Shown here: piece after piece, positions 36,108 through 45,292 of the stretch
How positions within the stretch are numbered: the first letter of the stretch is position 1
How the letters are laid out: each line of letters begins with the position of its first letter
NCBI RefSeq assembly: GCF_027213645.1
Contig: NZ_JAPWGL010000002.1
Span: 496,001-560,000 of the forward strand
Source: Pedobacter rhodius
GTDB taxonomy: Bacteria > Bacteroidota > Bacteroidia > Sphingobacteriales > Sphingobacteriaceae
Reading direction: 5' to 3'
DNA: 64,000 bases
Translations under genes and position numbers: made by a program
The notes under the pieces: model-generated
Seen by the model: only the letters and a program-made list of their open reading frames with translations
Databases searched by the model: none
Told to the model about the DNA's origin: nothing

Positions 36108-37247
36108 ATGGCAAAACAGATTAGCGAATTAAAATTAGGTATTTTAGGTGGCGGACAATTGGGCAGGATGCTCATTCAACAGGCAATTAATTACAACGTC
36201 ACCTCATTAGTTTTAGACCCCGACCCTGATGCACCTTGTAAACACATTGCAAATTACTTCGAAAATGGTTCGATAACCGATTTTGATACCGTTTATAACT
36301 TCGGAAAGAAAGCAGATATCATTACCATCGAAATTGAAAAAGTAAATATTGATGCCCTTGAACAGCTTGAAAAAGAAGGTAAGCAGGTTTTTCCGCAATC
36401 AAGAGTGATTCGTTTAATTCAGGATAAGGGTGTTCAGAAACAGTTTTTCAAAGAAAATGATATTCCTACATCGCCCTTCCAAATTGTGAACACTAAAGAA
36501 GACATGGAAAATAGTCATATCCCGTTTCCATATATATTGAAGTTACGCAAAGACGGATATGATGGCAAAGGCGTCATGAAAATTAATAGCATTGCTGATT
36601 TAGATAAAGCTTTTGACGCCCCTTGCATTATCGAAAAATTAGTTGATTTTGAGAAAGAAGTGGCTGTAATTGTTGCCCGTAATTCAAACGGTGACATGAA
36701 GACCTTTCCAATGGTAGAAATGGAATTTAATCCGGAGGCAAACCTGGTTGAGTTTCTGATTTCGCCATCTACCTATGCAGAAAATTTGCAACAAAAGGCA
36801 GAAAACATAGCAAAAAATATAGCATCAGCAATGAACATCACGGGTATTTTAGCTGTTGAAATGTTTGTTTGTAAAGATGGGGAATTGCTTGTAAACGAAG
36901 TTGCACCACGTCCGCATAACAGCGGTCATCAAACCATTGAAGGTAATTACGTTTCCCAGTTCGAACAACATTTACGTTCGATTTACAATTTGCCTTTAGG
37001 CGATACCACCAGTATTACCAACGCTGTAATGATAAATCTGCTCGGCGAAAAAGGTTCTGATGGCGTTGCCAAATATGAAAACTTAGAAAAAATTTTAGCC
37101 ATAGACGGTGTATTTGTGCATCTTTACGGTAAAAAATATACCAAACCTTTCCGTAAAATGGGTCATGTAACTATAGTGGATATCGACCGGGAAAAGGCAA
37201 TTGAAAAAGCCAGATACGTACAAAAAACATTAAAAGTAATTGCTTAA
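36108..37247 (+). CDS. purK: N5-carboxyaminoimidazole ribonucleotide synthase
   Basis: The open frame reaches a TTG at 36078, but that codon lies inside the promoter box, and ATG 36108 (MAKQISELKLGILGGGQLGRM) is the expected start, giving 379 residues. This ATP-grasp enzyme makes N5-CAIR from AIR, bicarbonate and ATP in purine synthesis. It has an N-terminal Rossmann-like domain (GGGQLGRML), the ATP-grasp core (LKLRKDGYDGKGV) and the family motif EVAPRPHNSGHQTIEG. purE follows 54 bases later, so the two consecutive steps share an operon. Confidence 0.96.
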   Translation: MAKQISELKLGILGGGQLGRMLIQQAINYNVTSLVLDPDPDAPCKHIANYFENGSITDFDTVYNFGKKADIITIEIEKVNIDALEQLEKEGKQVFPQSRVIRLIQDKGVQKQFFKENDIPTSPFQIVNTKEDMENSHIPFPYILKLRKDGYDGKGVMKINSIADLDKAFDAPCIIEKLVDFEKEVAVIVARNSNGDMKTFPMVEMEFNPEANLVEFLISPSTYAENLQQKAENIAKNIASAMNITGILAVEMFVCKDGELLVNEVAPRPHNSGHQTIEGNYVSQFEQHLRSIYNLPLGDTTSITNAVMINLLGEKGSDGVAKYENLEKILAIDGVFVHLYGKKYTKPFRKMGHVTIVDIDREKAIEKARYVQKTLKVIA

Positions 37248-37301
37248 AGGAATAAATAGCAAGGAAAAAGAACAAAGATTTAAATTATAAAACAAATTAG
37301 C

Positions 37302-37784
37302 ATGAGTGCAAGTGTAGGAATAATCATGGGTAGCAAATCTGATTTGCCTGTTATGCAGGATGCTGCTGATGTATTAAAAGCGTTTGGAATTAACTATGAA
37401 ATCACGGTGGTGTCTGCACACAGAACGCCGGAACGAATGTTTAACTACGCGAAAGAGGCTCAAGGCAGAGGTTTAAAAGTAATTATTGCCGGCGCCGGTG
37501 GTGCTGCGCATTTACCGGGAATGGTTGCATCAATTACGACATTACCTGTTATTGGCGTTCCTGTCAAATCGTCAAATTCTATCGATGGCTGGGATAGCAT
37601 TTTATCCATATTACAAATGCCAAACGGTATTCCCGTTGCAACGGTGGCACTAAATGCCGCCAAAAATGCCGGCTTGCTGGCTGCTCAGATTTTAGCTACT
37701 GCAGATGAATCTTTAACCGTAAAAATGCAGGCTTACAAAGATGAGTTGAGAAGAAAAGTCGAGGAAAGCGCAGATAGTTTTTAG
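37302..37784 (+). CDS. purE: N5-CAIR mutase
   Basis: This 160-residue class I PurE converts N5-CAIR to CAIR. The signature [16 protein letters not shown] (residues 6-21), SAHRTPERM (with the catalytic His) and [14 protein letters not shown] are present. Normal length; second gene of the purKE operon. Confidence 0.97.
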   Translation: MSASVGIIMGSKSDLPVMQDAADVLKAFGINYEITVVSAHRTPERMFNYAKEAQGRGLKVIIAGAGGAAHLPGMVASITTLPVIGVPVKSSNSIDGWDSILSILQMPNGIPVATVALNAAKNAGLLAAQILATADESLTVKMQAYKDELRRKVEESADSF

Positions 37785-37841
37785 TCCGAGATCAGAGGTC
37801 AGGTTCAATACCTTCTAACACCCAACCTCTGACTTTCCGAC

Positions 37842-38405
37842 TTAATTTAAACTTGGGTCTATCGGAAAATTACTTACATGTGCATACTTCGGACCCAAGT
37901 TTACGATAACATCTCTCCATAGTTTTTCATCATCATTTCCAAAAATCAAATCAGGATTAGAGACATCGCTTACCATCCAGGCATTTTCTTTAATTTCATT
38001 ATCCAGTTGTCCGCTACCCCAGCCAGAATAACCCATAAAAAACTTTATTTCACTTTCATCAATAGCATTTGTATTGATAAGGATTTTAAGCGTTTCGAAA
38101 TTGCCACCCCAATAAATACCATTACCCATTTCTTCACCGCTTAGTAATTTATCATAAGCACGATGAATGAAATGCAGTGTATCTGAAGCGACCGGACCGC
38201 CAAAGTAGATTAGATTATCTGCCGCCCATAAATCCTGAACCACATCTTTTAAAAGTAAATTACCCAACTGATTCAAAATATAACCTACTGTTCCATCTTC
38301 GCCATGTTCGGTTAATAAAACGACAGACCGTTTAAAATTAGGGTCAGCCATAAAAGGTTCGGAGATCAGTAAACGGCCAGTTTTCGGTTTAATATTATTA
38401 AGCAT
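37842..38405 (-). CDS. YqgE/AlgH family protein (UPF0301)
   Basis: The frame runs to 38429, but ATG 38405 (MLNNIKPKTGRLLISEPFM) is the family start and gives 187 residues. The conserved N-terminal block LLISEPFMADPNFKRSVVLLTEH and GPVASDTLHFIHR are present, as is the late FMGYSGWGSGQLDNEI. The function of this widespread family is unresolved. It is divergent from pdxH with 46 bases between the starts. Confidence 0.93.
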   Translation of the reverse strand: MLNNIKPKTGRLLISEPFMADPNFKRSVVLLTEHGEDGTVGYILNQLGNLLLKDVVQDLWAADNLIYFGGPVASDTLHFIHRAYDKLLSGEEMGNGIYWGGNFETLKILINTNAIDESEIKFFMGYSGWGSGQLDNEIKENAWMVSDVSNPDLIFGNDDEKLWRDVIVNLGPKYAHVSNFPIDPSLN

Positions 38406-38416
38406 GATGATAATCA

Positions 38417-38447
38417 TTTGCAGCATCATAAAAGATGCCTATTTTTG
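38417..38447 (+). promoter_or_regulatory. pdxH: Consensus promoter of pdxH, apparently leaderless
   Basis: TTTG (38417-38420), 19 bases, then TATTTTTG (38440-38447): a full match to the Bacteroidota -33/-7 consensus. The pdxH ATG begins only 4 bases after the -7 box, so the transcript would have almost no 5' leader. Confidence 0.65.
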
Positions 38448-38451
38448 TTTT

Positions 38452-39102
38452 ATGCAAGTTACAAATGAATTTCTACAAAACCTGCGCCAGGATTATAAAA
38501 GCGCCACATTAGATGAAGCTGATGTAGACAATAACCCGATTGTTCAATTTAAAAAATGGTTTGATCATGCCGTTAACGCACAGGTTTATGAGCCCAACGT
38601 AATGACCTTAGCTACTGCTGATAAATCGGGGAAACCTGATGCAAGAATTGTTTTATTAAAAGGCGTAGATGAAGATGGATTTAGATTTTTTACCAATTAT
38701 TTAAGTGCTAAAGGTAAAGAATTGAAAAGAAATCCTTACGCGGCGCTGGTTTTCTTCTGGCCGGATTTAGAACGACAAGTAAGAATTGAGGGTACCGTAG
38801 AAAAATTAGATAAAGAGACTTCAGAGGCCTATTTTTTAACCCGCCCGGTGGCAAGCCAGATTGGTGCGGTAGCCTCACCTCAAAGCCAGGTAATACCAAA
38901 CAGGACTTTCTTAGAAGAAAAGTTTGAAGAACTGAAATCAAAAAGTGAAGGTAAAACCATTGCTAAGCCTGCACATTGGGGTGGTTATATAGTTAAACCA
39001 ACACGAATAGAATTCTGGCAAGGGAGAAGAAGCCGGTTGCACGACAGAATAAATTTTGAATTGGTAAAAGGCAGCTGGATTAAAACAAGATTAGCCCCAT
39101 AA
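38452..39102 (+). CDS. pdxH: Pyridoxamine/pyridoxine 5'-phosphate oxidase
   Basis: The frame extends to 38404, but that would run over the promoter; ATG 38452 (MQVTNEFLQNLRQDY) gives 216 residues, the usual PdxH size. This FMN enzyme makes pyridoxal 5'-phosphate. Motifs: PDARIVLLKGVDEDGFRFFTNY (FMN site), ALVFFWPDLERQVRIEG, and the C-terminal EFWQGRRSRLHDR. Confidence 0.96.
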   Translation: MQVTNEFLQNLRQDYKSATLDEADVDNNPIVQFKKWFDHAVNAQVYEPNVMTLATADKSGKPDARIVLLKGVDEDGFRFFTNYLSAKGKELKRNPYAALVFFWPDLERQVRIEGTVEKLDKETSEAYFLTRPVASQIGAVASPQSQVIPNRTFLEEKFEELKSKSEGKTIAKPAHWGGYIVKPTRIEFWQGRRSRLHDRINFELVKGSWIKTRLAP

Positions 39103-39140
39103 AAAAAGGTTCTCAGCTTTTACACTGAGAACCTTTTTTA
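39101..39140. terminator. Bidirectional terminator between pdxH and the SusD gene
   Basis: GGTTCTCAG (39108-39116) pairs with CTGAGAACC (39125-39133) around an 8-base loop, flanked by AAAAAAA on the left and TTTTTT on the right, so it works in both directions between these convergent genes. Confidence 0.9.
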
Positions 39141-39159
39141 TTGAAAAGACATGCTGTTT

Positions 39160-40665
39160 TTATGGGTTTTGTGGACCAATATTAGGGTTAGCATTAATTT
39201 CATCGCGAGGGATCAAAAATAAGAATCTAGGATCTCCCGCTGGTATTACCATTACATTGTTTACTGAAGTCGCAACAAAGTTAGGAACAGCTGTTCTGTC
39301 TAAGCCGAGATTTAAACGTTTTAAATCAAGGTATCTGAAGCCTTCTCCCCACAACTCAACTCTGCGATTAACCATAATCTCATCAATTAAAGCTGTACCG
39401 GTATTGGCTGATTTTGCCGCTGTTAAATCCCGTTTAGATACCAATGCAAATAGTGCAGTTTGCGCTAATGCATCTTGTCCGCTTCTTGCATAAGCTTCAG
39501 CCAAAATCAAATGCATTTCTGCACTTCTCATCCATGGCACATCCCCTAAAGATGGGTCGCCTACGGCTTTAACAGAGAACTTTCTACTCATATACGCCCT
39601 TCTAACAAAGGCTGTTGTAGGTAATGGGAAATTTGCCGCGGTTGGTGCAGGCTCCCACATTTTCTTTCTTACGTCGTTAGCACCAATAAGGTTATACAGT
39701 GCCTGGTTTATCATTTTAGGTGTACCCCTTTGATAAGTGGTATTTGCATTATAGGCAATTTGAGCATAAAATGAACCAAATGTATCACCTTGTTCAGTAG
39801 TTGGATTAGCACCCCACATGTATTCTGATAAGCCCAGGTTGTTAAAGCCGGTTTGATAATCAGCCTGACTCATTAATGGAAATTGGTTACCATCAATTAC
39901 CTCTTTGGCATATTTGATAGCATTTGGATAATCTTGCATCGTTAAAGCAACTCTTGCTCTTAATCCCTTCGATACCCAAACGCCGGCATGTGTTTTATTT
40001 GGAACTACAGTTGCGTTTAACGCAATTGCAGCATCTAGATCAGCAACAATAGCTGTATAAACAGCTTCTACACTTACCCTTGGCATTTTGGTATCAGTAG
40101 ATTTTAATGGTAGTGGAACGGCTAACTGTGTATTTGGTTTTGCAGCTGCGTTATAACGGGTACCATAAAACTGAACTAAATAAGAATATGCATAAGCTCT
40201 TAAAGTTAAAGCTTCGGCTTTAACCCTGGCTTTTTCGGTAACGGTACCCTCTGCAGCATCAATATTATCAATAATGTAGTTTGCATTACCAATCATTCTG
40301 AAGAATGTGCGATAATAATAAAGGTTACTTGCTGCATTATCCGTACGGGCAGCAACATAGGTACCTTCGCCGGTTGAAGTAAACCAGGTTGCATTTGCCT
40401 GATGTACATCCTCACCCATGAAATCAATCCCTAAAAGGATACCGGCTACGCCCGGTTTACCCTGTGCATTACTTGATGTTGTAGTTGTTCTTTCAAACAT
40501 ATAACGATAGATACCATTTAAGGCAACACTTGCGTTTGCAGCTGTTGAAAATATAGAGGTATTATCAACTTTATCTGTTGGTGTTGTTTGAAGATATTCT
40601 TTTTTACAACCAGTTTCACCTAAAAATAAAAAGGCTAAAACCACTGAATAAATTATTTTTTTCAT
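39160..40665 (-). CDS. SusD/RagB-family outer-membrane lipoprotein
   Basis: This 501-residue SusD protein has a lipobox (FLGETGC, Cys20). Helical SusD segments are seen, including KARVKAEALTLRAYAYSYLVQFYGTRYN, VSKGLRARVALTMQDYPNAIKYAKEVI, MRSAEMHLILAEAYARSG and VNRRVELWGEGFRYLDLKRLNLGL. The end (NPNIGPQNP) is normal for this group. It partners the SusC gene that ends 24 bases upstream. No glycosidase accompanies the pair, so the substrate is unknown; pairs of this kind can also serve peptides. Confidence 0.95.
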   Translation of the reverse strand: MKKIIYSVVLAFLFLGETGCKKEYLQTTPTDKVDNTSIFSTAANASVALNGIYRYMFERTTTTSSNAQGKPGVAGILLGIDFMGEDVHQANATWFTSTGEGTYVAARTDNAASNLYYYRTFFRMIGNANYIIDNIDAAEGTVTEKARVKAEALTLRAYAYSYLVQFYGTRYNAAAKPNTQLAVPLPLKSTDTKMPRVSVEAVYTAIVADLDAAIALNATVVPNKTHAGVWVSKGLRARVALTMQDYPNAIKYAKEVIDGNQFPLMSQADYQTGFNNLGLSEYMWGANPTTEQGDTFGSFYAQIAYNANTTYQRGTPKMINQALYNLIGANDVRKKMWEPAPTAANFPLPTTAFVRRAYMSRKFSVKAVGDPSLGDVPWMRSAEMHLILAEAYARSGQDALAQTALFALVSKRDLTAAKSANTGTALIDEIMVNRRVELWGEGFRYLDLKRLNLGLDRTAVPNFVATSVNNVMVIPAGDPRFLFLIPRDEINANPNIGPQNP

Positions 40666-40689
40666 ATCTTTTTGATATTAGTATTAAAA

Positions 40690-43600
40690 TTAAAATGAAG
40701 CATTTAAACCAACGCTAAGAATTCTTGCTTGCGGATAAAGGTTCGAGTTTGTACCATCGAATGACTCTGACGGGTTTAAACCTTTTCTTCTCGAGAATAA
40801 ATGTAAGTTTTCCCCCGTTACAAATAACCTTGCATTACTTAAATCGACTTTCCTAAGCCAGGCCTTCGGTAAGCTGTAAGAAAGGTTAACATTACGGATT
40901 GCTAAATAAGACGCATCTATTAACCATCTGGTAGAAGCAGCACTAATATTTGTTGAGTTACCAAAATCTGCTCTCGGAATATTACTCGATGTATTAGTTT
41001 GAGTCCATGCTTGTAATAAATCTTTGTGCAGGGCAGCACCATAAGCAGAAGTTGTCATTAAACCTGCGTATACACTATCATAAAATTTGCCACCAATTTG
41101 GTAATTAACCAAAACGGATAATGATAAATTTTTGTAACTGAAGGTATTGGTGAAAGAGCCCATTAAATCAGGAATTGCACTACCGGAACGGTCAAACAAA
41201 GCATTTGATTGAGTGGTAACATATTCTACACCATTAACAGTTCTTTTATTCGCTGGCAAAATAGTTGTCGTATAATCCGGAATATATAGTGCCGCACCAT
41301 CTGTCGGATCTACACCGGCATATTGTCTTAACCAGAATTGGTAATAATCATATCCAACCTCCCGTCTTTTAGTTCCGCTAACAATTGTTGGTGTTTCAGC
41401 CGGTAATTTAGTTACTTTGTTTTTAAGGAAAGTCCAGTTGGTTAATAAATTCCAGGTAAAATCTTTTGTCCTTACAACATCAGCACCAAGCATAATCTCC
41501 ACACCAGCATTATACATCGAACCAATATTCTTGTTAATTGATGTAACCGGATCAGAAAGTGGTTGTGGAACGCTGAATAATAAATTATTAACATTCTTTT
41601 TAAAATATTCTACTTCTCCATATAGTCTTTTCTTGAATAAAGAAAAGCTTACGCCAGTATTAAATGTATTTTGAGATTCCCATTTTAAAGTTGGATTTGC
41701 AACTGAAGTTAGAAGTGCGCCTGGTTCGGTTCCATTACTAAAACCTAAATCATAAAACGCCCTGTCTGCATAATAAACGTTACTACCATCACTTAATATT
41801 GCATTATTACCCACTTGTCCATATGAGGCTTTTAGTCTTAAATCATCTAACCAGGAAACGTTTTGAAAAAAGTCTTTATTGATTGCCCAACCGCCACCTA
41901 CAGAAAAGAAAGTTCCCCATCGTGATTGAGCAGAGAATCTAGATGAAGCATCACGTCTTATCGATGCATCCAAAAAATATTTTTCTTTGTAATTATAGGC
42001 GAATTTAGAGAAATAAGATTCAATTCGATCGTTATCTGCCTGGCCACCTGAACTATTAGAGTTAACAAAATTAGCAAATTCTGTATTTCCTTCTAATATT
42101 AAGCCTGTTCTGCTTGCATTGAATGTACGGTAGTTATAATCATAGTTTTCATGGGCCACTAAGCCGGAGAAAGTATGATTTCCAAAAGTTTTATTATAAT
42201 TTAATACCTGATTAAATGTATAAGATAAAATTGTGTTCGTACTTTGCGACTTGTAACCTTTTTGTGTCTGACCGTCACCTACCGTTGGATTTTGATAAGT
42301 GTTCGTGTTACTGTTTCTTAAATCAACACTGAATGTTGGTACAAAAGTAAAATCCTTTAAAAACCTAACTTCAACATATGATCTGGCACTAACCTGGTTT
42401 CTTCTGTTTAAGTACTCATTCAATAAGGTTTCATAAACAACATGTCGGCCTGGAGAAGCTCCTGAAGGACGAGATACTGCACCTGGGTGAAGACCATAAT
42501 CATACCATTGAGCACCCGTTAAGCTATTCATTATCGGATTACCTGAAGCATCAAAAGCATGAACCGGATAAATCGGACCGATACCTCTTGCAAAACTGAA
42601 GGCATTGATAAAACTAGCACCACTACCCGTAGCGGCATCATTAGCGGTATTGGCAGTTGTAAATGAACCGGATACGTTTAAACCTGTTTTTAACCATGAT
42701 TTAACCTGAGAATTTACATTAACCCTGGCATTAAATCTTTGATAATCCGATTTAATGTTAAAACCCTGATCTTTTAAGTATCCCATCGATACGAAGTAAT
42801 CAGTTTTATCATTCCGACCAGATAAGTTTAAATTTGCATCTGTTCTTTTACCTGTTCTGGCCATTGCTTTATACCAGTCAAAATCATCATATAATAATGA
42901 GGCATTCGGATTAATTTTACCATCTGTTCCAACAATTTGATTTCCTGGAACATTAAATGGATTGTAAACTAAGTTTGTGAATACATCAGCAGATGCCTTT
43001 GTAGAAGCCGCAGATTCGGTAGAAGCCGGAGTGGCTGTGTACATTAAGTTATTTTTAATGCCTTGCCATACCAAAGGATAATATTCGAACGCATTTACAC
43101 GCTCATATTCAGGTACACCCCGCTCAGAAAAACCCTGAACAACAGTTGCGCCAATTTTAGGCTCGCCCATTTTACCACGTTTTGTTGTAATTAATACAAC
43201 ACCATTAGCACCTCTCGCACCATATAATGCAGAAGATGATGCATCTTTTAGAACAGAAATACTTTCAATATCATTCTGGTTGATATCACCAATGCTTCCA
43301 TCATAAACAGACCCGTCTAATACATAAAGTGGTGTATTCGAAGCTGAAAAAGATCCAAAACCACGAATTCTGATGCCTGCAGAACTACCTGGCTGACCAT
43401 TCGAAGCGGCAACACTTATACCAGGCGCAGAACCTTGAAGAGCAGCAGTAATATTCGTAACCGTTCTTTTTTCCAGATCTGCAGCGCTTAAATTAGAAAC
43501 AGAACCCGTAATTGCACCTTTTTTTGCGGTACCGTATGCCACATTAATGACAACGTCCTGTAAATTCCTGGCTTCGCTTTCTAACGATACACTAACAATA

Positions 43601-43869
43601 GTAGAAGTTGTCAGATTTACTGTTCTGGTTGTAAAACCGATAATTGAAAATTGTAAAGCCTTTGCTGATGCAGGTACATTAATTTTAAAAGACCCGTCAT
43701 TTGAAGTTGATACACCTCCCTGACTACCTACAATACTTACAGATACGCCGGGTAAACCTTGTCCGTCATCGGCACTGGTTACCTTACCTGTAATTGTTCT
43801 GTTTTGAGCAAAAACGCTGCTAAGCGTAATAAAACTCAAGATAAAAATTAAAAGTAATTGTTTTTTCAT
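40690..43869 (-). CDS. SusC/RagA-family TonB-linked outer-membrane transporter
   Basis: This is a 1059-residue SusC. Signal peptide (to about 22, SSVFAQ), carboxypeptidase-D-like domain (RTITGKVTSADDGQGLPGVSVSI onward), TonB-box-like LQDVVINVAYGTAKKG, plug (LYVLDGSVYDGSIGDI, SISVLKDASSSALYGARGANGVVLITTKRG), then a long barrel. It differs from the inositol-locus SusC in loops and barrel. The 1.4-kb gap upstream lacks the sigma/anti-sigma pair that often controls such genes. Confidence 0.95.
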   Translation of the reverse strand: MKKQLLLIFILSFITLSSVFAQNRTITGKVTSADDGQGLPGVSVSIVGSQGGVSTSNDGSFKINVPASAKALQFSIIGFTTRTVNLTTSTIVSVSLESEARNLQDVVINVAYGTAKKGAITGSVSNLSAADLEKRTVTNITAALQGSAPGISVAASNGQPGSSAGIRIRGFGSFSASNTPLYVLDGSVYDGSIGDINQNDIESISVLKDASSSALYGARGANGVVLITTKRGKMGEPKIGATVVQGFSERGVPEYERVNAFEYYPLVWQGIKNNLMYTATPASTESAASTKASADVFTNLVYNPFNVPGNQIVGTDGKINPNASLLYDDFDWYKAMARTGKRTDANLNLSGRNDKTDYFVSMGYLKDQGFNIKSDYQRFNARVNVNSQVKSWLKTGLNVSGSFTTANTANDAATGSGASFINAFSFARGIGPIYPVHAFDASGNPIMNSLTGAQWYDYGLHPGAVSRPSGASPGRHVVYETLLNEYLNRRNQVSARSYVEVRFLKDFTFVPTFSVDLRNSNTNTYQNPTVGDGQTQKGYKSQSTNTILSYTFNQVLNYNKTFGNHTFSGLVAHENYDYNYRTFNASRTGLILEGNTEFANFVNSNSSGGQADNDRIESYFSKFAYNYKEKYFLDASIRRDASSRFSAQSRWGTFFSVGGGWAINKDFFQNVSWLDDLRLKASYGQVGNNAILSDGSNVYYADRAFYDLGFSNGTEPGALLTSVANPTLKWESQNTFNTGVSFSLFKKRLYGEVEYFKKNVNNLLFSVPQPLSDPVTSINKNIGSMYNAGVEIMLGADVVRTKDFTWNLLTNWTFLKNKVTKLPAETPTIVSGTKRREVGYDYYQFWLRQYAGVDPTDGAALYIPDYTTTILPANKRTVNGVEYVTTQSNALFDRSGSAIPDLMGSFTNTFSYKNLSLSVLVNYQIGGKFYDSVYAGLMTTSAYGAALHKDLLQAWTQTNTSSNIPRADFGNSTNISAASTRWLIDASYLAIRNVNLSYSLPKAWLRKVDLSNARLFVTGENLHLFSRRKGLNPSESFDGTNSNLYPQARILSVGLNASF

Positions 43870-44423
43870 TTACATGAATTTAGTTGTGAATAAATTTGAT
43901 TGATTTATAAAATAAGCGATCTGGTTTATCAGGCAGCTGAATTTTAAATTTAGGTGTTTACACATGTCATAATATTTTACAGATTAAAACTTAATCAGGT
44001 AAACAATACGACGTAATCATTTTAACAGGTATAAATTTTATTTATACTGCAAAATTCGTTTGATAAAATTAATTGACATTGCTGTTGAATTTGAGCTGTA
44101 ATTAACAAATGTAATCTGATATAGTAAATTCTTTAAAAGCTAGTTAGGCCATAAGAAATTACAAATTACACCGATAAAACAACTATATATTTTTAAGTTA
44201 GTTAGTGAATGTTTGGTTTGGAATTTCAATAATATATTTATAACAATGACATAGTTGGTAATATAACTATAACATTCGCATAAAATACAACATCACTGTA
44301 GCTCCGGCGACCGCAAGGATAACAAAAAAAAGAAATTTATACAAAAAATATTCAAAAGTTTAACACTTTTATTTGTTAACAAGCTAAAAGGAAATTTTTG
44401 AAAAGAATAGAATTATGAGCATA

Positions 44424-44505
44424 AAAAACAAATAGAGACCCGCCATCCGGCAAAATCTCTATTTAACTAATTATTAACTAACCTAATTTATAGGGAAGTA
44501 TCTTT
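44424..44505 (-). repeat. Duplicated terminator-bearing segment, copy A
   Basis: On the minus strand a shared GGTTAGTTAATNATTAGTTAAA stretch is followed by a hairpin with a 9-bp stem (AAATAGAGA/TCTCTATTT; 44430-44438 and 44456-44464) and then TGTTTTTTAT, an intrinsic terminator. An inner GCC/GGC pair sits in the loop. Nearly the whole segment is repeated in copy B. Confidence 0.65.
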
Positions 44506-44924
44506 AGCGAATCAGAATGATTGAAAGTGATTAAATACCGATCCTATTATTTTACGATAAACTTCAATAATTCGTTCTTTTAACTTTATAAAATCTCTTA
44601 ATACAATTTTAATAATACCAATTCAATTGTATCCGCATCGGGCATTATACCAAGAAATTATTGACCAATGAATAAAATATAAATTCAATTAAGCAACGAT
44701 TACATCGTCAATTTTGAATAAAAAACAAATCAGGCAGGTAGATAAGATATAATGATTAGTGCAAAAAATAACTACTTAACAATTCGCATTTTAATCATAA
44801 ATAACAGACAATTATATACAAATCCTATTTAGAATATTAAAACCACATTAAAATCGGTTAAAAAAAGATTAAAAATCATTAAAATAAGGCTATTGCTCTA
44901 AGATTTACCTTGAAACTTCCTTAT

Positions 44925-45010
44925 AAAAACAAATAGAGATACGCCATCCGGCCATATCTCTATTTTAACTAATCATTAACTAACCTAAATTTACTAGGAA
45001 GTACTTTTAT
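44925..45010 (-). repeat. Duplicated terminator-bearing segment, copy B
   Basis: The stem here is 11 bp and perfect (AAATAGAGATA/TATCTCTATTT; 44931-44941 and 44955-44965), with GCCATCCGGC in the loop as in copy A, followed on the minus strand by TGTTTTTAT. It would end transcripts leaving the thioredoxin-like gene at 45293. Confidence 0.65.
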
Positions 45011-45292
45011 AAAAACGTTTAATTTCATTGAAATCTAAACGGCTATTTCTTTCTTATAAAGCAAATTAATTGCTTTTTGTTTTTCTTGATATATCAAATA
45101 TCTGGGGAAATAAGTCTTTTTTAAAACGTGTATCGACGAATAATTAGTATGTATCGATAAACAAAATCAGCGTAAATCTTCGCCGGTTTATTTAACATTT
45201 TTTAACTATAATTTTTTGTAAATCAACATTTTAAAGTGTAATAACTGAACAGTTATTAAATTTCAGGATACGATAATTGCATCCTGAAATTT

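Larger units (their letters stand above)
43870..45292. other. 1.4-kb gene-free, AT-rich gap between two SusC/D systems
   Basis: No ORF with a recognisable start and family was found on either strand. The region contains two near-identical segments of about 80 bases (about 44424-44505 and 44925-45010), each with a strong minus-strand terminator hairpin. The last 300 bases on the SusC side must hold its promoter. The region between the duplicated terminators could encode a small RNA; nothing more can be supported. Confidence 0.6.

Noticed and set aside
43870-45292. Hidden sigma/anti-sigma gene pair for the SusC at 40690
   Set aside because: No open frame of suitable length exists in either strand of this gap.
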